A program made the position numbers and the translations under genes. The notes under the pieces are model-generated. The model worked only from the letters and a program-made list of their open reading frames with translations, was not told the DNA's origin and ran no database searches. Below are positions 12,498 through 25,355 of a stretch of DNA of 64,000 nt, in pieces. This DNA is from Blumeriella jaapii (Eukaryota > Ascomycota > Leotiomycetes > Helotiales > Drepanopezizaceae): contig VWND01000017.1 of the NCBI GenBank assembly GCA_009599575.1, positions 124,001 through 188,000 of the forward strand, written 5' to 3'. Positions within the stretch are counted from its first letter, which is position 1, and the number at the start of each line of letters is the position of its first letter.

Positions 12498-15093
12498 ACG
12501 TTAAAAAGATTTTGTCGATTTTAAAAAAATACGGCTTGAAAGCTAATATTAAAAAATGCGAATTTAATATTACGAAAATCAAATCTTTAAATTTCGACAT
12601 TAATATTTAATATATTAAAATAAATCCGGAAAAAATCGTAATTATTAAAAACTGGTAATATACAACGAATATACGAAGCGTGCAAAGTTTTTTAGGCTTT
12701 TGCAATTTTTACAAACGTTTTATAATCGGCTACAATCGTATTTGCCGCTTTTTTACTGCTTTTATAAGCAAAAACGTTTTTTTCGTATTCGAAAAAAAGC
12801 AGAAAAACGCATAGAAAGTATTGCGCAAGATTTTGTTAAATACTTTTATTTTATGCTATTACGACTTTTATCAGCAAACGCGCTTGGAAACCGATTTTTT
12901 TAATAAAATAATAGCTGGCGTATTATCGTAATTGCAAAAAAATAACTTTTATTATCCGGTCGGTTTTTTTTCTAAAATTATAATCGACGCCGAGCTTAAT
13001 TATTCGATTTACGATAAAAAGCTTTTTGCTATTTTTCGCTTTTTTAAAATTTATAAGCCGGAGCTGTTAAGCGCTTAAAAAAACGTATATATATATATTA
13101 ATCACCGCGCTTTAAAATATTTTATAACGATTAAAAACTTTTCGGTCCGATAAGCCCGATAAATCGAGTTTTTCGCCGATTTTAATTTTACAATTATATA
13201 CCGGTCGGGAATTATTAATATTTTTGCTAATATTTTTTTTCGTAAAACCAAAATATTTTTTTATTAAAAATACGATAGCGAGCATTTCGAAAGCAGCAGA
13301 TATTTTCAAACGATAAATTAAATTTTAAAATTTTTTAAAAAAATAACTGCTAAAAGCATAATTACGCTAGCGCTTATAAAAATAGCTTTCGATAAGCGCG
13401 ATAACGATAGCATTTTTTCCGAAAAAAACAGCGAAAACGAAAAAAATAAAATGCTTATAAAAAAATTCGTAAATCTGATTTCCGTAATCGCATACGATAT
13501 GCAAAGCTATATAATTATAAACGATTTGTTGCAAAATAATAAAAACTTTTTTTTTTTCGAAGCGCAACGAATGCAAGCTCGCAATTATAGTTTTAATTAT
13601 TAACTGCGATAAAACAAATTGTTTTTTAAAACAGATTAATAATGCTTTTGAAACTTTTCGAATTACGAACCTTTTTAATCCGATATATTTACGAACAGCT
13701 TTGCGTAGCATACGCTAAAATAAAAAAAATAAAGCTTTTGATCGGTCGCAAATATTATTAAAAAATTATAAAAGCAAATATATAGCAATACGTTTTTAAT
13801 TATCGTTGCATACGAATAAAAGCTAGGCGCGATAAAACCCCGGGTTTTTTAAAGCTTTTATTTATATTCAGCAGGCTTTATTAATATTTGACGATAAGTT
13901 TTACGAAGCTTTTATTAAACGAATATAATTACGATTTCGCTTTCGTAATAATAAATCGCTTGTTTAAAAAGCTTTTATTAATTTTTTGTTATAAAACTAT
14001 TATAGCGAAAGGATTGGCAGTTTTGTTTTTGATTTATCAAATACGCTATTTCGGTATGCCGGATTTAATTGTTTCGAACGGAAAAGCTTAATTTGTTTCG
14101 GTTTTTTAGCAAGAATTTTATCGTATATTAAAAACCAAAGTTAAATTGATTATTGCGTATAATTTTAATATCGATAAGCAAACCGAAATAATAAACTAGT
14201 ATATTAAGCAACGCTTCCGCTTTTTTTACTTTTATTACCAAAATAATTAAAAACGCTTTTTGTTTTTAATAAATATTATATAATTAATTTTGCCGCACGA
14301 GTTTTTCGGCAACGTTTTTTCGTTTCAAATTTTAAATAAATACGAGGCTCGTACGTTTTAGAATATAAACAACTTTCGTTCTTTTCGCTCGGCCACCGAA
14401 AAGCTTAATCGCGACGAAGCTTTGCATTTGACCTTCCGAATTAAAAAAAATTATAAAATACGCCCAATCGTTTATTGCGTAATAATAAGCTAAAATCAAA
14501 CGCTTCGCTAATTTTTATAAACGACCGGTGAATTAGAATATAAATAACGAGATATTAATAAATATTAAAAATTAAAAGCTTAACCGATTTTCTCGAAAGC
14601 TTTTAAACAAATAGTACGGCCTAATTAAAATCGTTAATAAAATAAAATAAAATAAAATTAAAAGCTTGATTTTTCCGCGGATTAATTTATTTATTTAATT
14701 TTTAATTTTTATTTGCTCCGAAAGCATATTAGCAATTTTTTACCTGGCCAACGACGCTCCGAACCAGCTTTTATTCAGTTATTTTTTAAATAAACGGAAT
14801 GGAAAATCGAAGAAATAATAAATTCGAAAATGTATAAAAAAATATTGCAATATCAGGTCAATTAAAACAACGCTGATAAAAATCTCGAATAATATTTTTG
14901 TTTTAACGTTATAACGGCTTTTTATATTTTTTAAGCATTTCACCGATCGCATTTTACCGCTAAAAGCTTTTTACAAGCGTTTTTCGCATAGTTATAAGCT
15001 TATAACGAAAGCAAAAAAAATTATACTGAATTGAAAAACGAAAAACTTATAACTGCAATTGCGCGGACGCAGTTTTTCGGAAAAAGGGGGTAA
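12498..15093 (+). pseudogene. chromodomain Ty3/gypsy pol relic (element A')
   Basis: Plus-strand relic beginning inside RT, where codons read ILKKYGLKANIKKCEF at about 12510-12560. Next comes the RT-RNase H connection (VQSFLGFCNFYKRF, about 12680-12720) and RNase H (DAELNYSIYDKKLFAI, about 12988-13035, then INHRALKYF). Integrase follows (YFGMPDLIVSNGKAQFVS, about 14045-14100) and finally a chromodomain (EWKIEEIINSKMYKKILQYQ, about 14800-14860). A purine tract (GGAAAAAGGGGG) ends right before the 3' LTR. RIP-type stops are numerous. Gag, protease and the RT start are missing: the left end abuts element C abruptly. Confidence 0.8.
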
Positions 15094-15355
15094 TATTACG
15101 ATTCTGGCCTGGCTAATAATAATTGCCAGTAAGATAGTTGCTAGTAGTATAATTGCTGATAGTATTTAAATAAGATTTGGGCACGGGCCACCTCGGCCAC
15201 TAGGCCTCGCGCTAAGTCACGTGACCCATAAGCGCAATCCATTGTATATAAAATTCGCGACCCCGAGCATTCTAGCTCGGTGTTTTTCTTTTAATTTACA
15301 TGCGTACCTTTTGGTCCACATCACCCTTCTGATCACCCTCAAGCTAGCTGTAACA
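15094..15355 (+). repeat. 3' LTR of element A'
   Basis: About 262 bp, TATTACGATTCTGG to AGCTAGCTGTAACA, preceded by a purine tract. Its ends resemble those of the element A LTRs (TGTTACGATCCTGG and CCAGCTGTCACA on that strand) but its middle differs, including its own TATATAAAA box at about 15247. It lies inside B-type integrase sequence. Confidence 0.75.
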
Positions 15356-16190
15356 TTTCGCCGCGCGATCGATTTAACGTTAGCGATTACGTATAGCTCG
15401 ATATGCGTTTATTTCCGATTTTTCGGCCTTTTCGCAAATTCGATAATTTTACAAACGGCTTTTTCAAGGTTGTAGCCAAAATTTTCGACAACGCTTTTAA
15501 GCTAGACCTTTTTAATATTATAAAGGTAAACCCAGTTTTTTATGCTAATCGACTGCGTAAAGCATCTGACGACGCGCTTTCAAATCAGGTTAATTTAGCT
15601 TTTGAATTTATTAATATAATTGGTAAGCTTAAATACGAAATCGAAAAATTAATCGCTTATCGAATACAGCGGAAAATCTTTTAATATAAAGCTTTTTAAA
15701 TAAACTCAAATAAAATTTCACGTGGTATTCCGCGTTTAATTTTATATATGCTTTTTTAAAAATGCGCGATTTTTATTTGGCGTATAAAAAGCTTCCCGGT
15801 CTTTTCGCAAAACTTGTAAATTGGCTGAAAGCGTATTTCGAAGGTTTGGATTCGTACGATTATTTGGATAGCGACGTATTAATAAATAAAAGCTCGAGGG
15901 CGCGCTTTTTTCGGACGGGAAAATAATATAACGACTTATTTTTTTGCTTTTCGTATTATTCCAGCAATTGCGTGTAGCTGCAAGCTCCTTGGTCTTTTGA
16001 TAGGTCTTTTATCAATTGTAAAAATTATTTATATATATAAGGCACTTTTTTCTTAGCATATCTGCTTTTTGCAATTGTTGATTCTAAGTGAATATTTTTG
16101 TTACAGAACCAAAGGCTCGTTTTTTATATTATGTGAATTCGGCGACCAGTTGACTGATCTTCCAGCCCTCCGACTGATTAGATCGTTATA
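15356..16190 (+). mobile_element. element B 3' fragment: integrase C-terminus, chromodomain, LTR
   Basis: Plus-strand copy of the 3' part of element B. The integrase tail reads FRKFDNFTNGFFKVVAKIFD and continues to HPVFYANRLRK-like residues (about 15420-15560). The chromodomain follows (KYEIEKLIAYRIQRK, about 15635-15680, then a segment equivalent to the tryptophan-rich strand). The LTR is at 15927-16190. The same sequence on the minus strand is at 19177-20045. The part from about 15469 onward is repeated at 16191-16916. Confidence 0.7.
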
Positions 16191-16916
16191 ATTATAGCCA
16201 AAATTTTCGATAACGCTTTTAAATTAAACCTTTTTAATATTATAAACGTATATTTAGTTTTTCACGCTAATCGAATGCGTAAAACAGCTGACGACGCGCT
16301 TTTAAATCAGGTTAACCCAGCTTTTAAATTTATTAATGTAACTGATAAGCTTAAATACGAAATCGAAGAATTGATCGCTTATCGAATACAGCGGAAAATC
16401 CTTTAGTACAAAGCTTTTTAAATAAGCTTAAATAAAAATTTTACGTAGTACTTCGCGTCTGATTTTATATACGCTTTTTTAAAAGTGCGCGACTTTTATT
16501 TAGCGTATAAAAAGCTTTCCGGTCCTTTTGCAAAACTTATAAATTGTCTGAAAGCGTATTCCGAAAGTTTGAATTCGTACGATTATTTGGATAGCGATTT
16601 ATTAATAAATAAAAGCTCGAGGGCGCGTTTTTTTCGGACGAAGAAATAATATAACGACTTATTTTTTTGCTACTTTTCGTATTATTTTAGCAACTGCGTA
16701 TAGCTGCAAGTTTTCTGGTTTTCTGGTGGATCTTCTATCAATTATGAAAATTATTTATATATATAAAACACTTTTTTTTTAGCATTTCTGCCTTTTGCAG
16801 TTGTTGATTTTAAATAAATATTTTTGTTACAAAACCAAAGGCTCGTTTTTCATATTATATGAACTCGGCGACCAGTTGACTGATCTCCCAGCCCTCCGAC
16901 TGATTAGATCGTTATA
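16191..16916 (+). mobile_element. second tandem copy of element B 3' fragment
   Basis: Direct repeat of 15469-16190: integrase tail from codons equivalent to VAKIFDN, chromodomain, then LTR 16650-16916. It joins the LTR of the first copy directly at 16190/16191. A tandem repeat of about 725 bp, both copies carrying separate RIP changes. Confidence 0.7.
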
Positions 16917-17292
16917 TTTTCCTTCGTGTAAACTTTTTTAATATAATTCTAATAACTGGTTTTTTAACAACCATTCTTATAAAATGTTTTATTTAAATAT
17001 CATTTCCAGCTCCTATAGCATTATCCGGCTTTTACGGCCTATTCGTAAAAAGTATTATTCGGGAGTTAAAAGGAGGCAGAGAGCCTTGGCTGATCATCTG
17101 ATTTAGACACGTGATCTGACCGATCACCTGACTAAGCACGTGGTGTTGGTTCCTGACAATAAGCTGCATTTTTCCGACTTCGTAAGCCAGATATAAGAAA
17201 CTTTATATTTTCTAGCGCCAATAATACGATTTCTAGCCTTTTAAAAAAAAATGCTCAAAGGGCTGGCGAAACGTTTCGGGTATTTCGTAGCA
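16917..17292. other. unassigned segment between repeats
   Basis: About 375 bp less A+T-rich in its middle (about 17060-17160, with several GATCA/CACGTG-like short palindromes). No open frame, RNA gene or match to the other repeats of the window seen. Confidence 0.4.
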
Positions 17293-17499
17293 TAATAGTA
17301 GGCTGCCTTCCTATATTTATTCTGCGGGCACTCGAATAATATAGGGGAAAGCAAATGTTTTACTGCATCCAAGTGTTTTATCTCAGATAGCAAAAACGAG
17401 AATTTTGTATTATAAACGCGTATAATTTATACACTTCTATTATTTAAAAATTCCTATTATTTATATTCGGATTTTTTAAAATAACGTTTAATTATTTCG

Positions 17500-18459
17500 G
17501 CTTTTACGTTACTAAAACTGCATACGATATCGCATTCGGAAACGCGCAAGCCTGGCTGTTATTTGGCCAAATCGACGATTTAAGAAAAAAAGAAAGCCGA
17601 ATTATTTCTGCTATTACTGCAGCGCGTATTTTCGGCGTGAAAAAAGAATTATTACGCAAATCAGTTTATAAACTGAATACAAAAAAGAAAAAACTCGCAA
17701 AGCTATTATAACGGGCATAATAGCCATAATAAAACGTTGCTTCTAAAGTAAAAAAAAAGTTATTCGTTAATATTGCTACGAGCAATAGGAGCTCGGAATA
17801 GGCGCAACTAGTATTATAATTTTTTATATAATTAATTATTTACGATTTGTAAATAATTATTAAATATAAGCTATAGCTATTTTAATATTATTATAAGCGC
17901 AAACACTTTTTTTTTTCGGTTTTTTTACGCTGGTTTCGCAATTAGCTGAAAAACAACCCCGAGCTTTATATTATTCGTATAAAGCCGATTAAACGCATAC
18001 GCTTCGATTCGCATACCGAAAAAGATATACAAATTTGGTTCATTTAGTAAAAAAAAAATATAACGCGTTATAATATCGATTCGCCGAAAAAAAAAATCAT
18101 TTAATATGAACGAATTTGGCGCTCGGGTTGGCTGCTTTCCGAAGGAATATATAATCGTTTTTATTGCGGTTAAAAAAATATATATAAGCTTTTTTAATAA
18201 TCGCGTATCGCTTATAATAATCGAAATTATTCGAAAAGACGGAAAAAAAAGATTTTACCGTCGTATATTATTACTTTTGAAACGAAAATTATAGCCAATT
18301 GAATTCGAAACGAATTAATAAAAAACGAGCAATTAAATTGCTTTTTTATTAATTATATTAATAACGAAATTATCTTACGCTACGCCGATCATTTGATTGC
18401 TTATATATACTTTGAATCAGATAAAGCGTGGAAATTGCTTTTATTAAACGGCCACGAAT
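17500..18459 (+). pseudogene. pogo-type transposase relic, 5' part
   Basis: Reading through a few RIP stops gives an N-terminal HTH part (about 17540-17960) and then a segment like FRWFRKWLKNNPELYIIRTK at about 17920-17980, the CENP-B-type DNA-binding end. The catalytic domain starts with NMNEFGARVGC at 18106-18140, equivalent to the NxDExG Asp of pogo DDE transposases. The frame continues to AWKLLLLNGHE at 18430-18459, the second catalytic segment (normally DGHGSH). It is cut there by element A and resumes at 26378 in the same frame once the 5-bp duplication is removed. Confidence 0.75.
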
Positions 18460-18734
18460 TGTGACAGCTGGCTTAAGGGTGATCATGGTGATATGGGCCG
18501 AAAGATACGTGTGACAGCTGGCTTAAGGGTGATCATGGTGATATGGGCCGAAAGATACGCGTGTACGTTGAATACTAAGGTGAAAAGCTCTAAAATAAAC
18601 GGGAGCTCTGAACTATTAAATACAGGTTGATAAGGGTCCGTGCGCAAACCTTAATCCCACCACTGGCAATTACTACTAGCAAATTACTACTAGCAATTAC
18701 CACTGGCAATTTACCACCGGCCAGGATCGTAACA
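18460..18734 (-). repeat. 3' LTR of element A, with internal 50-bp duplication
   Basis: 275 bp, TG..CA on the minus strand. 49 bp longer than the 5' LTR because 18460-18509 is repeated directly at 18510-18559; otherwise nearly identical to it. Confidence 0.85.
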
Positions 18735-18819
18735 CTACCCCCCCCTTTTAAAGAACTGGTCCCCAGATCTGAAGCCGTAGAACCCAACCCGTATTTTCCC
18801 TTATTTCAACCCATCAGGC

Positions 18820-18955
18820 AGACGTAAGTTGCCAGCTATTTTATCGCATAAGCAGACGTAGGTTGCTAGCCGTTTTGTCGTAAAGGCAGGCGTAAGTTGC
18901 CAGCTATTTTAATCGCATAAGCAGAGGTAGGTTGCCAGCCATTTTATCGTATTAA
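18820..18955. repeat. ~37-bp tandem repeat in element A
   Basis: About four imperfect units containing GTAAGTTGCCAGCTATTTT followed by a TCGCATAAGCAGACG-like stretch, between the end of the small ORF and the 3' LTR purine tract of element A. Confidence 0.6.
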
Positions 18956-19171
18956 TCTTTTAACGTGCCACTTTGCAAAACGTGTAAAAACTTCTTTATG
19001 TGTAACAAGAAGTCCTTTTCGAAGCCATTTAACGTTTTCGTCGATTTCTGCAACAGTATTATACTGGGCCCGAAAAGCTTTGTCGAAATCGGCCCGAGTA
19101 ATCGAATCTGAAACGAGCGGTCGGGAAATGCTTCGAAATACAGCGTCTGCGAAAGATTTTAAGTCTGATTG
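18944..19171 (-). pseudogene. small gag-like ORF of element A, 3' part
   Basis: Continues the frame of 25655-25831 past element B: YQSDLKSFADAVFRSISRPL, then AFRAQYNTVAEIDENVKWL, to a TAA at 18944-18946. The two parts together are 136 codons with no other stop. The direct fit across the insertion is strong evidence that both parts were one gene. Confidence 0.5.
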
Positions 19172-19176
19172 GTACT

Positions 19177-19473
19177 TGTGACGATCTAATCAGTCGAAGG
19201 GCTGGAAGATCAGTCAACTGGTCGCCGTGTTCATATGGTATGAAAAACGAGCCTTTGGTTTTGTAACAAAAATATTCATTTAGAATTAATAATTGCAAAA
19301 GGCAGAAGTTGCTAAAAAAAGAAAATCTTATATATATAAATAATCTTTACAATTAATAGAAAAACCCACCAAAAGACCAAAAAGCTTGCAATTATACGTA
19401 GTTGCTGAAAAGCTTGCAACTATACGTAGTTGCTGGAGTAATACGAAAAGTAGCAACAGAGTAAATCGTTACA
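19177..19473 (-). repeat. 3' LTR of element B
   Basis: 297 bp, minus strand, TGTAACGATTTACT to GATCGTCACA. Nearly the same as the 5' LTR except for scattered C-to-T and G-to-A changes. Confidence 0.85.
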
Positions 19474-22400
19474 CTACTTTTTCGTCCGAAAAAAGCGCGC
19501 CTTCGAGCTTTTATCTATTGGTACGTCGCTATTCAAATAATCGTACGAATCCAAACCTTCGGAATACGTTTTCAGCCAATTTACAAATTTTGCAAAAAAA
19601 CCGGAAAGCTTTTTATGCGTTAAATAAAAGTCGCGCATTTTCAAAAGAATATACATAAAATCAGACGCGAAATACCACGTAAAATTTTCATTTAAGCTTA
19701 TTTAAAAAGCTTTATACTAAAAAATCTTTCGCTGCATTCGACAAGCGATTAATTTTTCGATTTCGTATTTAAGCTTATCAGTTATATTAATAAATTCAAA
19801 AATTAAATTAATCTGATCTAAAAGCGCGTCGTCAGCTGCTTTACGCAATCGGCTAGCGTAAAAAACTGGATATACGTTTATAATATTAAAAAAATCTAGT
19901 TTAAAAACGTTGTCGAAAATTTTGGCTACAATTTTAAAAAGGCCGTTTGTAAAATTGTCGAGCTTGCGAAAAAGCCGAAAAGTCGGAAATAAACGCATAT
20001 CGAGTTATACGTAATCGCCAACGTCAAAATCGATCGCGCGGCGAAATTTATTCGCACTTTTTTTCATTTTATCGTAGGCTTATTAAAAATGCGATTTAAT
20101 AAAGTTCCAGGCGTCGTAATGGCGGCGAGCGTACGTATAAGTTTCGTTTGCGTTTAATTTATATAAAAGATTAAAAAAAAAAAAAGTATCGAGCTTCCAG
20201 TTTCAATTAATATAAAAAATGTAATTATATACAATTTCAAAAAGTAAAAGACCATTTAAATTTTCGTAAAAAAAACTATTTAAGCGAAATCTATTATTAA
20301 AAAAAATTCGCTTTAATCGTTTTAATAAAAATTTACGAAAAATCGAAAGCGTTTTTGCAAATATTAGTTGTAAATCTCGGTCTAACTATTAGTTTCAAAA
20401 TAAGCGGCTATCGAAAGTTTTAATTGCGTATCGAGTATTTTATTTAATTCAAACCAGAAAGTAAACTAATACTAAAAGCTACGATCGCTAATAATACTTT
20501 TTAAAAAGCTAAAATACTTATATATATAAAATATATATAATTTAGCGAAACTTCGAGCGTCGATATTTTTATAACAGAAGATCGAAATAGCTTGCTTGGA
20601 AAAACGATCTATTATTACAAACACGTTATCGTAACCGTGTTTGTTTTTATTAAAATTGCAAAAGTCTATTATAACGTGCTTTTAAAAATGGTCAAAAACA
20701 AAAAAAAATTAAAAAAAGCCGGGGCGCTTATTTTTTAAAACAAAACTTTTTCGATAAGCGTAGCAGTTGCGATAATATTATTTTACAAAAGCTGTTATAT
20801 TTCGCTAATAATATTAATCCGAAAATAATTACGTAGTTTTGCAAGCGCTGAAATAAGCGATAGAAATCTGATCGTACATTTTTCGTACAAAAACCAAACG
20901 AAAATAATCGACGTTTGGTATTATTAAACGACCGTAATATAACAGCAAATCGCGTTTAAATATATACGAAAACGGAATGTTATTATCGTCGTTCTTTTTC
21001 GTAGCGTTTCGTACAGCTTTTTTTCGAAAGGCTATCAGGCTGCTAGCTATGCGATTAGCGTGGAAAATTTGATTAACGATACGAAATACGGAAAAAAGAT
21101 CAGCTATTTCAACGATAAAAACAGCTGTTTCGAAAGCTTTGGAAGGTCGAAGTTTTTCAGTTAAAAAGCGGTAATCGATCTGATCGGCTCGAAAGAAAAT
21201 TTGCAGGCGCTGAATACGTTTAAAAAAGTTTTAGCGGTCGAATTCGCTCGTACGACGTATTAATACGTCAGCCAAAAAGTTGTGTTTACCTGGTCTGTAC
21301 GTAATAAAAAAGTTGTAATCGGCGAAAAGCTCGGCTCAGCGTGCTTATCGAGCGTTTAAGAATTTAAAAGTTATAAAATATTTCAAAGCTTTATAATTAA
21401 TAATAATTTTAATTTAATAAACTGAGCTAGCTAATTTAATACGAAAATTGCCTAAAAATCTCACGATTACGAGTATTTTTTTGTCGTGTACGACGTAGTT
21501 TAATTCTGCGAAAACTATGGTTTTGCTGAAATAAACGACTAAAAACCAATCGTCGTTATAAAATTGCGAAAGCACAAAAGCTATTACGCCGTCGGAAGCG
21601 TTAGTTTTTAATATGCAAAAAAGATTTTGCTTATAATATTATAAAACTGATGCAATAGTAAAAGCTAATATAAAAAGGTCGAAACTTTTTTAATATTCAA
21701 AAGTGAAATTAAAAAAAACGTTAGTTTTGGTTAAATAGACCAAAAGCTTTGCAATTATACCGTAGTTTCGAATAAAACGTCGGTAAAAATTACAAAAACC
21801 AAAAAAACTTTATATACTTTTTACAATAATAAAAGATTTTCAGTAAGCGACCACGGAGATTTTTTCTGGATTTACTTTTAGGTTTTTAATCGAAATAATA
21901 AAGCCTAAGTAACGGGTCCGAATAACGTTGAATTTAGATTTTCGAATATCGGCCTGTAATTCAGCGTCAGCGAGCTTTTAAAGCATTTTGCGAACGTGTA
22001 TAGCGTGTTTTAAAAGGTCGGACGAATAAATAAAAATGTTATCTAGATATGCAATACAGAAATCGTTTAAATAATCGAAAAAAACGTCGTTTATATAACG
22101 TTAGTAAATTGCGGGTTTATTAATAAGGCCAAAAAGTAGCATTTTGCATTTATAAGCGCCGTAACGCGTACGAAACGTTGTTAGTTTTTTACTGGCGGGG
22201 TTTATTCGAATTTTATAAAAAATTTAACGAATATCGAGCTTCGTAAAAATTCGCGCTTCCGAAAAACGAGCAAAAATCTTATCGATAAAAGAAAAAAAAT
22301 AGCGATTTTTACAAATAATATTATTAAAAGCTCGATAATCGATATAAAAACGCAATAAACCGTCGGGTTTTTTGGCGAAAAGCATTAAAATAGCGAAAAA

Positions 22401-25355
22401 AGCGGTGAAAAGTTCGATAAAGCTTTTGTTAAAGTTATTTTGCAAATAGGTTTTAATAATCTCGAGTTTCGGAATCGATATTTTATACAAAAAAGTATAT
22501 TTCAGCTTTTTCTTATTTACAATAAGCTCGATTTTATAATCGTAGGGCCGGTGAAAGGCTAGCTCGTTATTAACGGCCTTAAAAAACACGTATTCGAGAT
22601 TTTTGTACTTCGGAAAAAGAAATTCGAAGAAAAGTTTATTCGAAATTAGCTTTGCTAAACTAATTGAAAAAGTCGAAATCGATATTTCGTTAGTTCTGAA
22701 ACGTTCGAAAAAATTATAAAATTAGGTTTTAAAAGAAATATTATACGTAAAATCGTTTAATATTTTATCGATTTCGTACAGGAAAATTGAAAACATTTCA
22801 ATTGCTTTTTTTCTAAAAATCAGTTTAAAAACGTATATAATAATCTGGCAGATGGAAATTAGATAAGCAGTAGATTAAAGAACTCGTTTTCGAACTAGTC
22901 GTTTAAAAAGTTCAAAAAATAGCTTATCTAAATTATCGATTATATTAAGCTAAAAGGCCATCGCGGCGAGGGCTTTCCTTCGGTCTTTGGTATAATTGTT
23001 TTTCGTAGAACGAAAAAGCTGTTTTGACGAGAAGAAAAAAAAAAAAAAAGAAATAATAAAAAAGGAATCGTCAGCCTAGGAAAATAATAAAATGATTTCT
23101 TGTATTATTCTACTGGCGTCGCTATCGAAATTGGCACCGCGAATAAAATTCGATCTTTTCGCGCTCCGCACAGCGTCGTAGATCTGCCATAATTAATTAA
23201 GATTTTTATTACGTTTTACAGCGTCGTTTTAATGGCGAAATTGAATTTTTCGAAAATGCAAATAAAAAACTTTAATATAACGAGCGTAAAAGACTGTGAA
23301 AGGGTAAGACTTCGGCCAATAAAGCTTGCGTTTATTATAATTTAATAAAATTTAATATTCGGCCAACCAAGCTTTTTCTAGAATTATACTATGATTTCCG
23401 AAATTAATAATTAAAAAAAAAAATAAACGATTATATTCGATTATTAATAATAAGATTAAAAAACGTAAAATATGTAATTAAATGGCCACGAGCTTTATTA
23501 TACTTTTTTACGAGAAAAAAAGCCGGAAAAAATTAAATTAAAAGTTTTAAAAAAAAAAAAGGAATTTGATTAGCGCCGAATCGATTAACGCATAATCGTT
23601 CGTTCTAAAATCGGCGAGCGCTTTTATTTTATACGAAAGGCTATTTTTAATAAATATAACGGGAATTATTAATAAATCGCTATTAAAAAACTTTCGAACG
23701 TTAAAATAACGCATATCGCGCAATACGCTTAAAAAAAAGGCTTTGCTTAGGCCTGGGCGTTTCTTCGACTGGCGGAAAAGCTTTCGACTTTCTCGTATGC
23801 GTTTTGGAAATCGTTTGAAAAAGGGTTTTCGTTTTTACTATTATTATTAAAAAGCGAATTTTCGGCCGGTTCGACTTCGTTTACATCTACCAGCCTGAAA
23901 AGGCTTTTAAATAAAACCGAGGGTCGGCTCGTAAAAAATCGTGCAAATTGGCTTTTTTAAACTTTTTAATATAAAATAAAAAACGAGCGTTATCGTTAGT
24001 CCGATCGAAAAAAAAAAACGTCAAAAAGGGCGTTTTAGCGTGAAAGAGAAAAAAAAACAGCAGAGGGCTGAAAAGAAGCTTATAAAACATTTGGACGACT
24101 TTTATACGTACGATTTGACTCGTAGTACGCTTTGATTAAAAACTTACCATTTTAATAAATAATAGATTTAAAAAAGCGATTCGCGTATAAAATTCGTTCA
24201 GCCAATTAACTTTGTTTTTTTTGGCGGACGGCGGTAAGCCAATTCTTAAAGGTCGTTGTACGCGCCCATTCCAAATACAGCTTTTCTCGTAGACGCTTTA
24301 GTATTTTATCGCGAAAAGCGTTTCGAAGCTGTTTGTCAATTCGTATTTAAGCGTTCGCTGCGAAAATGGAAAATCGCAGGTAAAATCGCCAAAAATCGTC
24401 GTGCGTATTTATTGCAAGCATTTTAAACTCGTTTTCGGCCTTTTAAACGTTTAAAAAGTCAGCTAAAAAATCGGCGATCTTTTTAATTAATTTTTCGAAA
24501 AATATAAAATCGGAACGATCTAAAATACGCGAGGTTAAAAACTCTTTTGCCACGCTTTCGGTCTGATCGAATATATAATTTTTGCGAAATCGATCGTCAG
24601 CGAAATAATCGTGATAAAATTCGAAGTTGTCGAAAACTTTAATTTAGCAATAGCGTGCTTTATAATTTTTATTATTATTTAGCTTAAACTTAAAATTCGA
24701 AACGCGTTTTATACGAGCTAGTCGAAAATTAGCAAATAAATAAAAACTATAACGTTTAAAAAGCGCGCTAGGATTTTGGCCGTTATAAAAAAATCCAAAA
24801 AAAGTTCGCGAAAAGCGTAAAGGTTGATTTGCAGCGTCTGTTAGTTAAAATAAAACGTTGCGAAAAAGTAAAGCGGCAGATTCGCGATTGGCAGAAGTAC
24901 GTTCGATAGATTTTATCAAACGCTTTGATTAAGGGGTCTGTCGCAGTCGTATAATCTCCAGAAGTTGTCGTTTACGCTTTTGCGCTTTTTTTAATTAATT
25001 TTGCAGAAGTCTTAACTGAACGTTCTCAGCGCTAGGCTGCGAAGTGGCAGGCGAAATAATTGGCGCTCTGCTTTTTCCTTTGTTTTTTTTTTTCTCGGGG
25101 GGAGAACTGTTTTTTAGAAAAAAAAGCTTCTGGGGGAGGCTGTTTTTTCGCTGATTAAAAAAAGGGAAATTGAAATGTAGTAGCAGAAGCTAAAAAGCTT
25201 TGCTAAAAAAAGGATCGTTGAACAAAAGCCATTTTTCGCAAAGTGCGAAAATAAACTTTCTTACGACCGGTCGATCATTTTGGTATAACTCGTAAAAAAT
25301 TCGAAAAAAGAAATAGTTTACGCCGTCGCTAGCGTAAAAAAAAAGTTGTTAATAA
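19474..25355 (-). pseudogene. gag-pol relic of element B
   Basis: Minus-strand relic. The clearest part is RT at 22589-22224, an unbroken 121-codon frame with HRPYDYKIELI, then LFAKKPDGLLRFYIDYRAFN and ending KLDIR, standard chromovirus RT motifs. The integrase tail is at 19998-19717 (DALLDQINLIFEFINITDKL). The chromodomain and C-terminus lie at about 19760-19474, including LTHKKLSGFFAKFVNWLK. The gag region upstream of about 23900 is too mutated to read. The element is dead through RIP stops. Confidence 0.75.
25344..25353 (-). promoter_or_regulatory. putative self-priming primer-binding site of element B
   Basis: ATTAACAACT on the minus strand, two bases inside the 5' LTR. It is the exact complement of AGTTGTTAAT in the LTR (25463-25472), about 35-40 bp downstream of a TATATAAGG box. 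Same layout as element A, with a different sequence. Confidence 0.5.

Noticed and set aside
13367..13711. 114-codon minus-strand frame in the AT block
   Set aside because: Antisense to the RNase H/integrase region of element A'; no protein-like pattern.
17060..17160. Possible second small transposon with GATCA/CACGTG palindromes
   Set aside because: No inverted terminal repeats or target duplication could be found around it.
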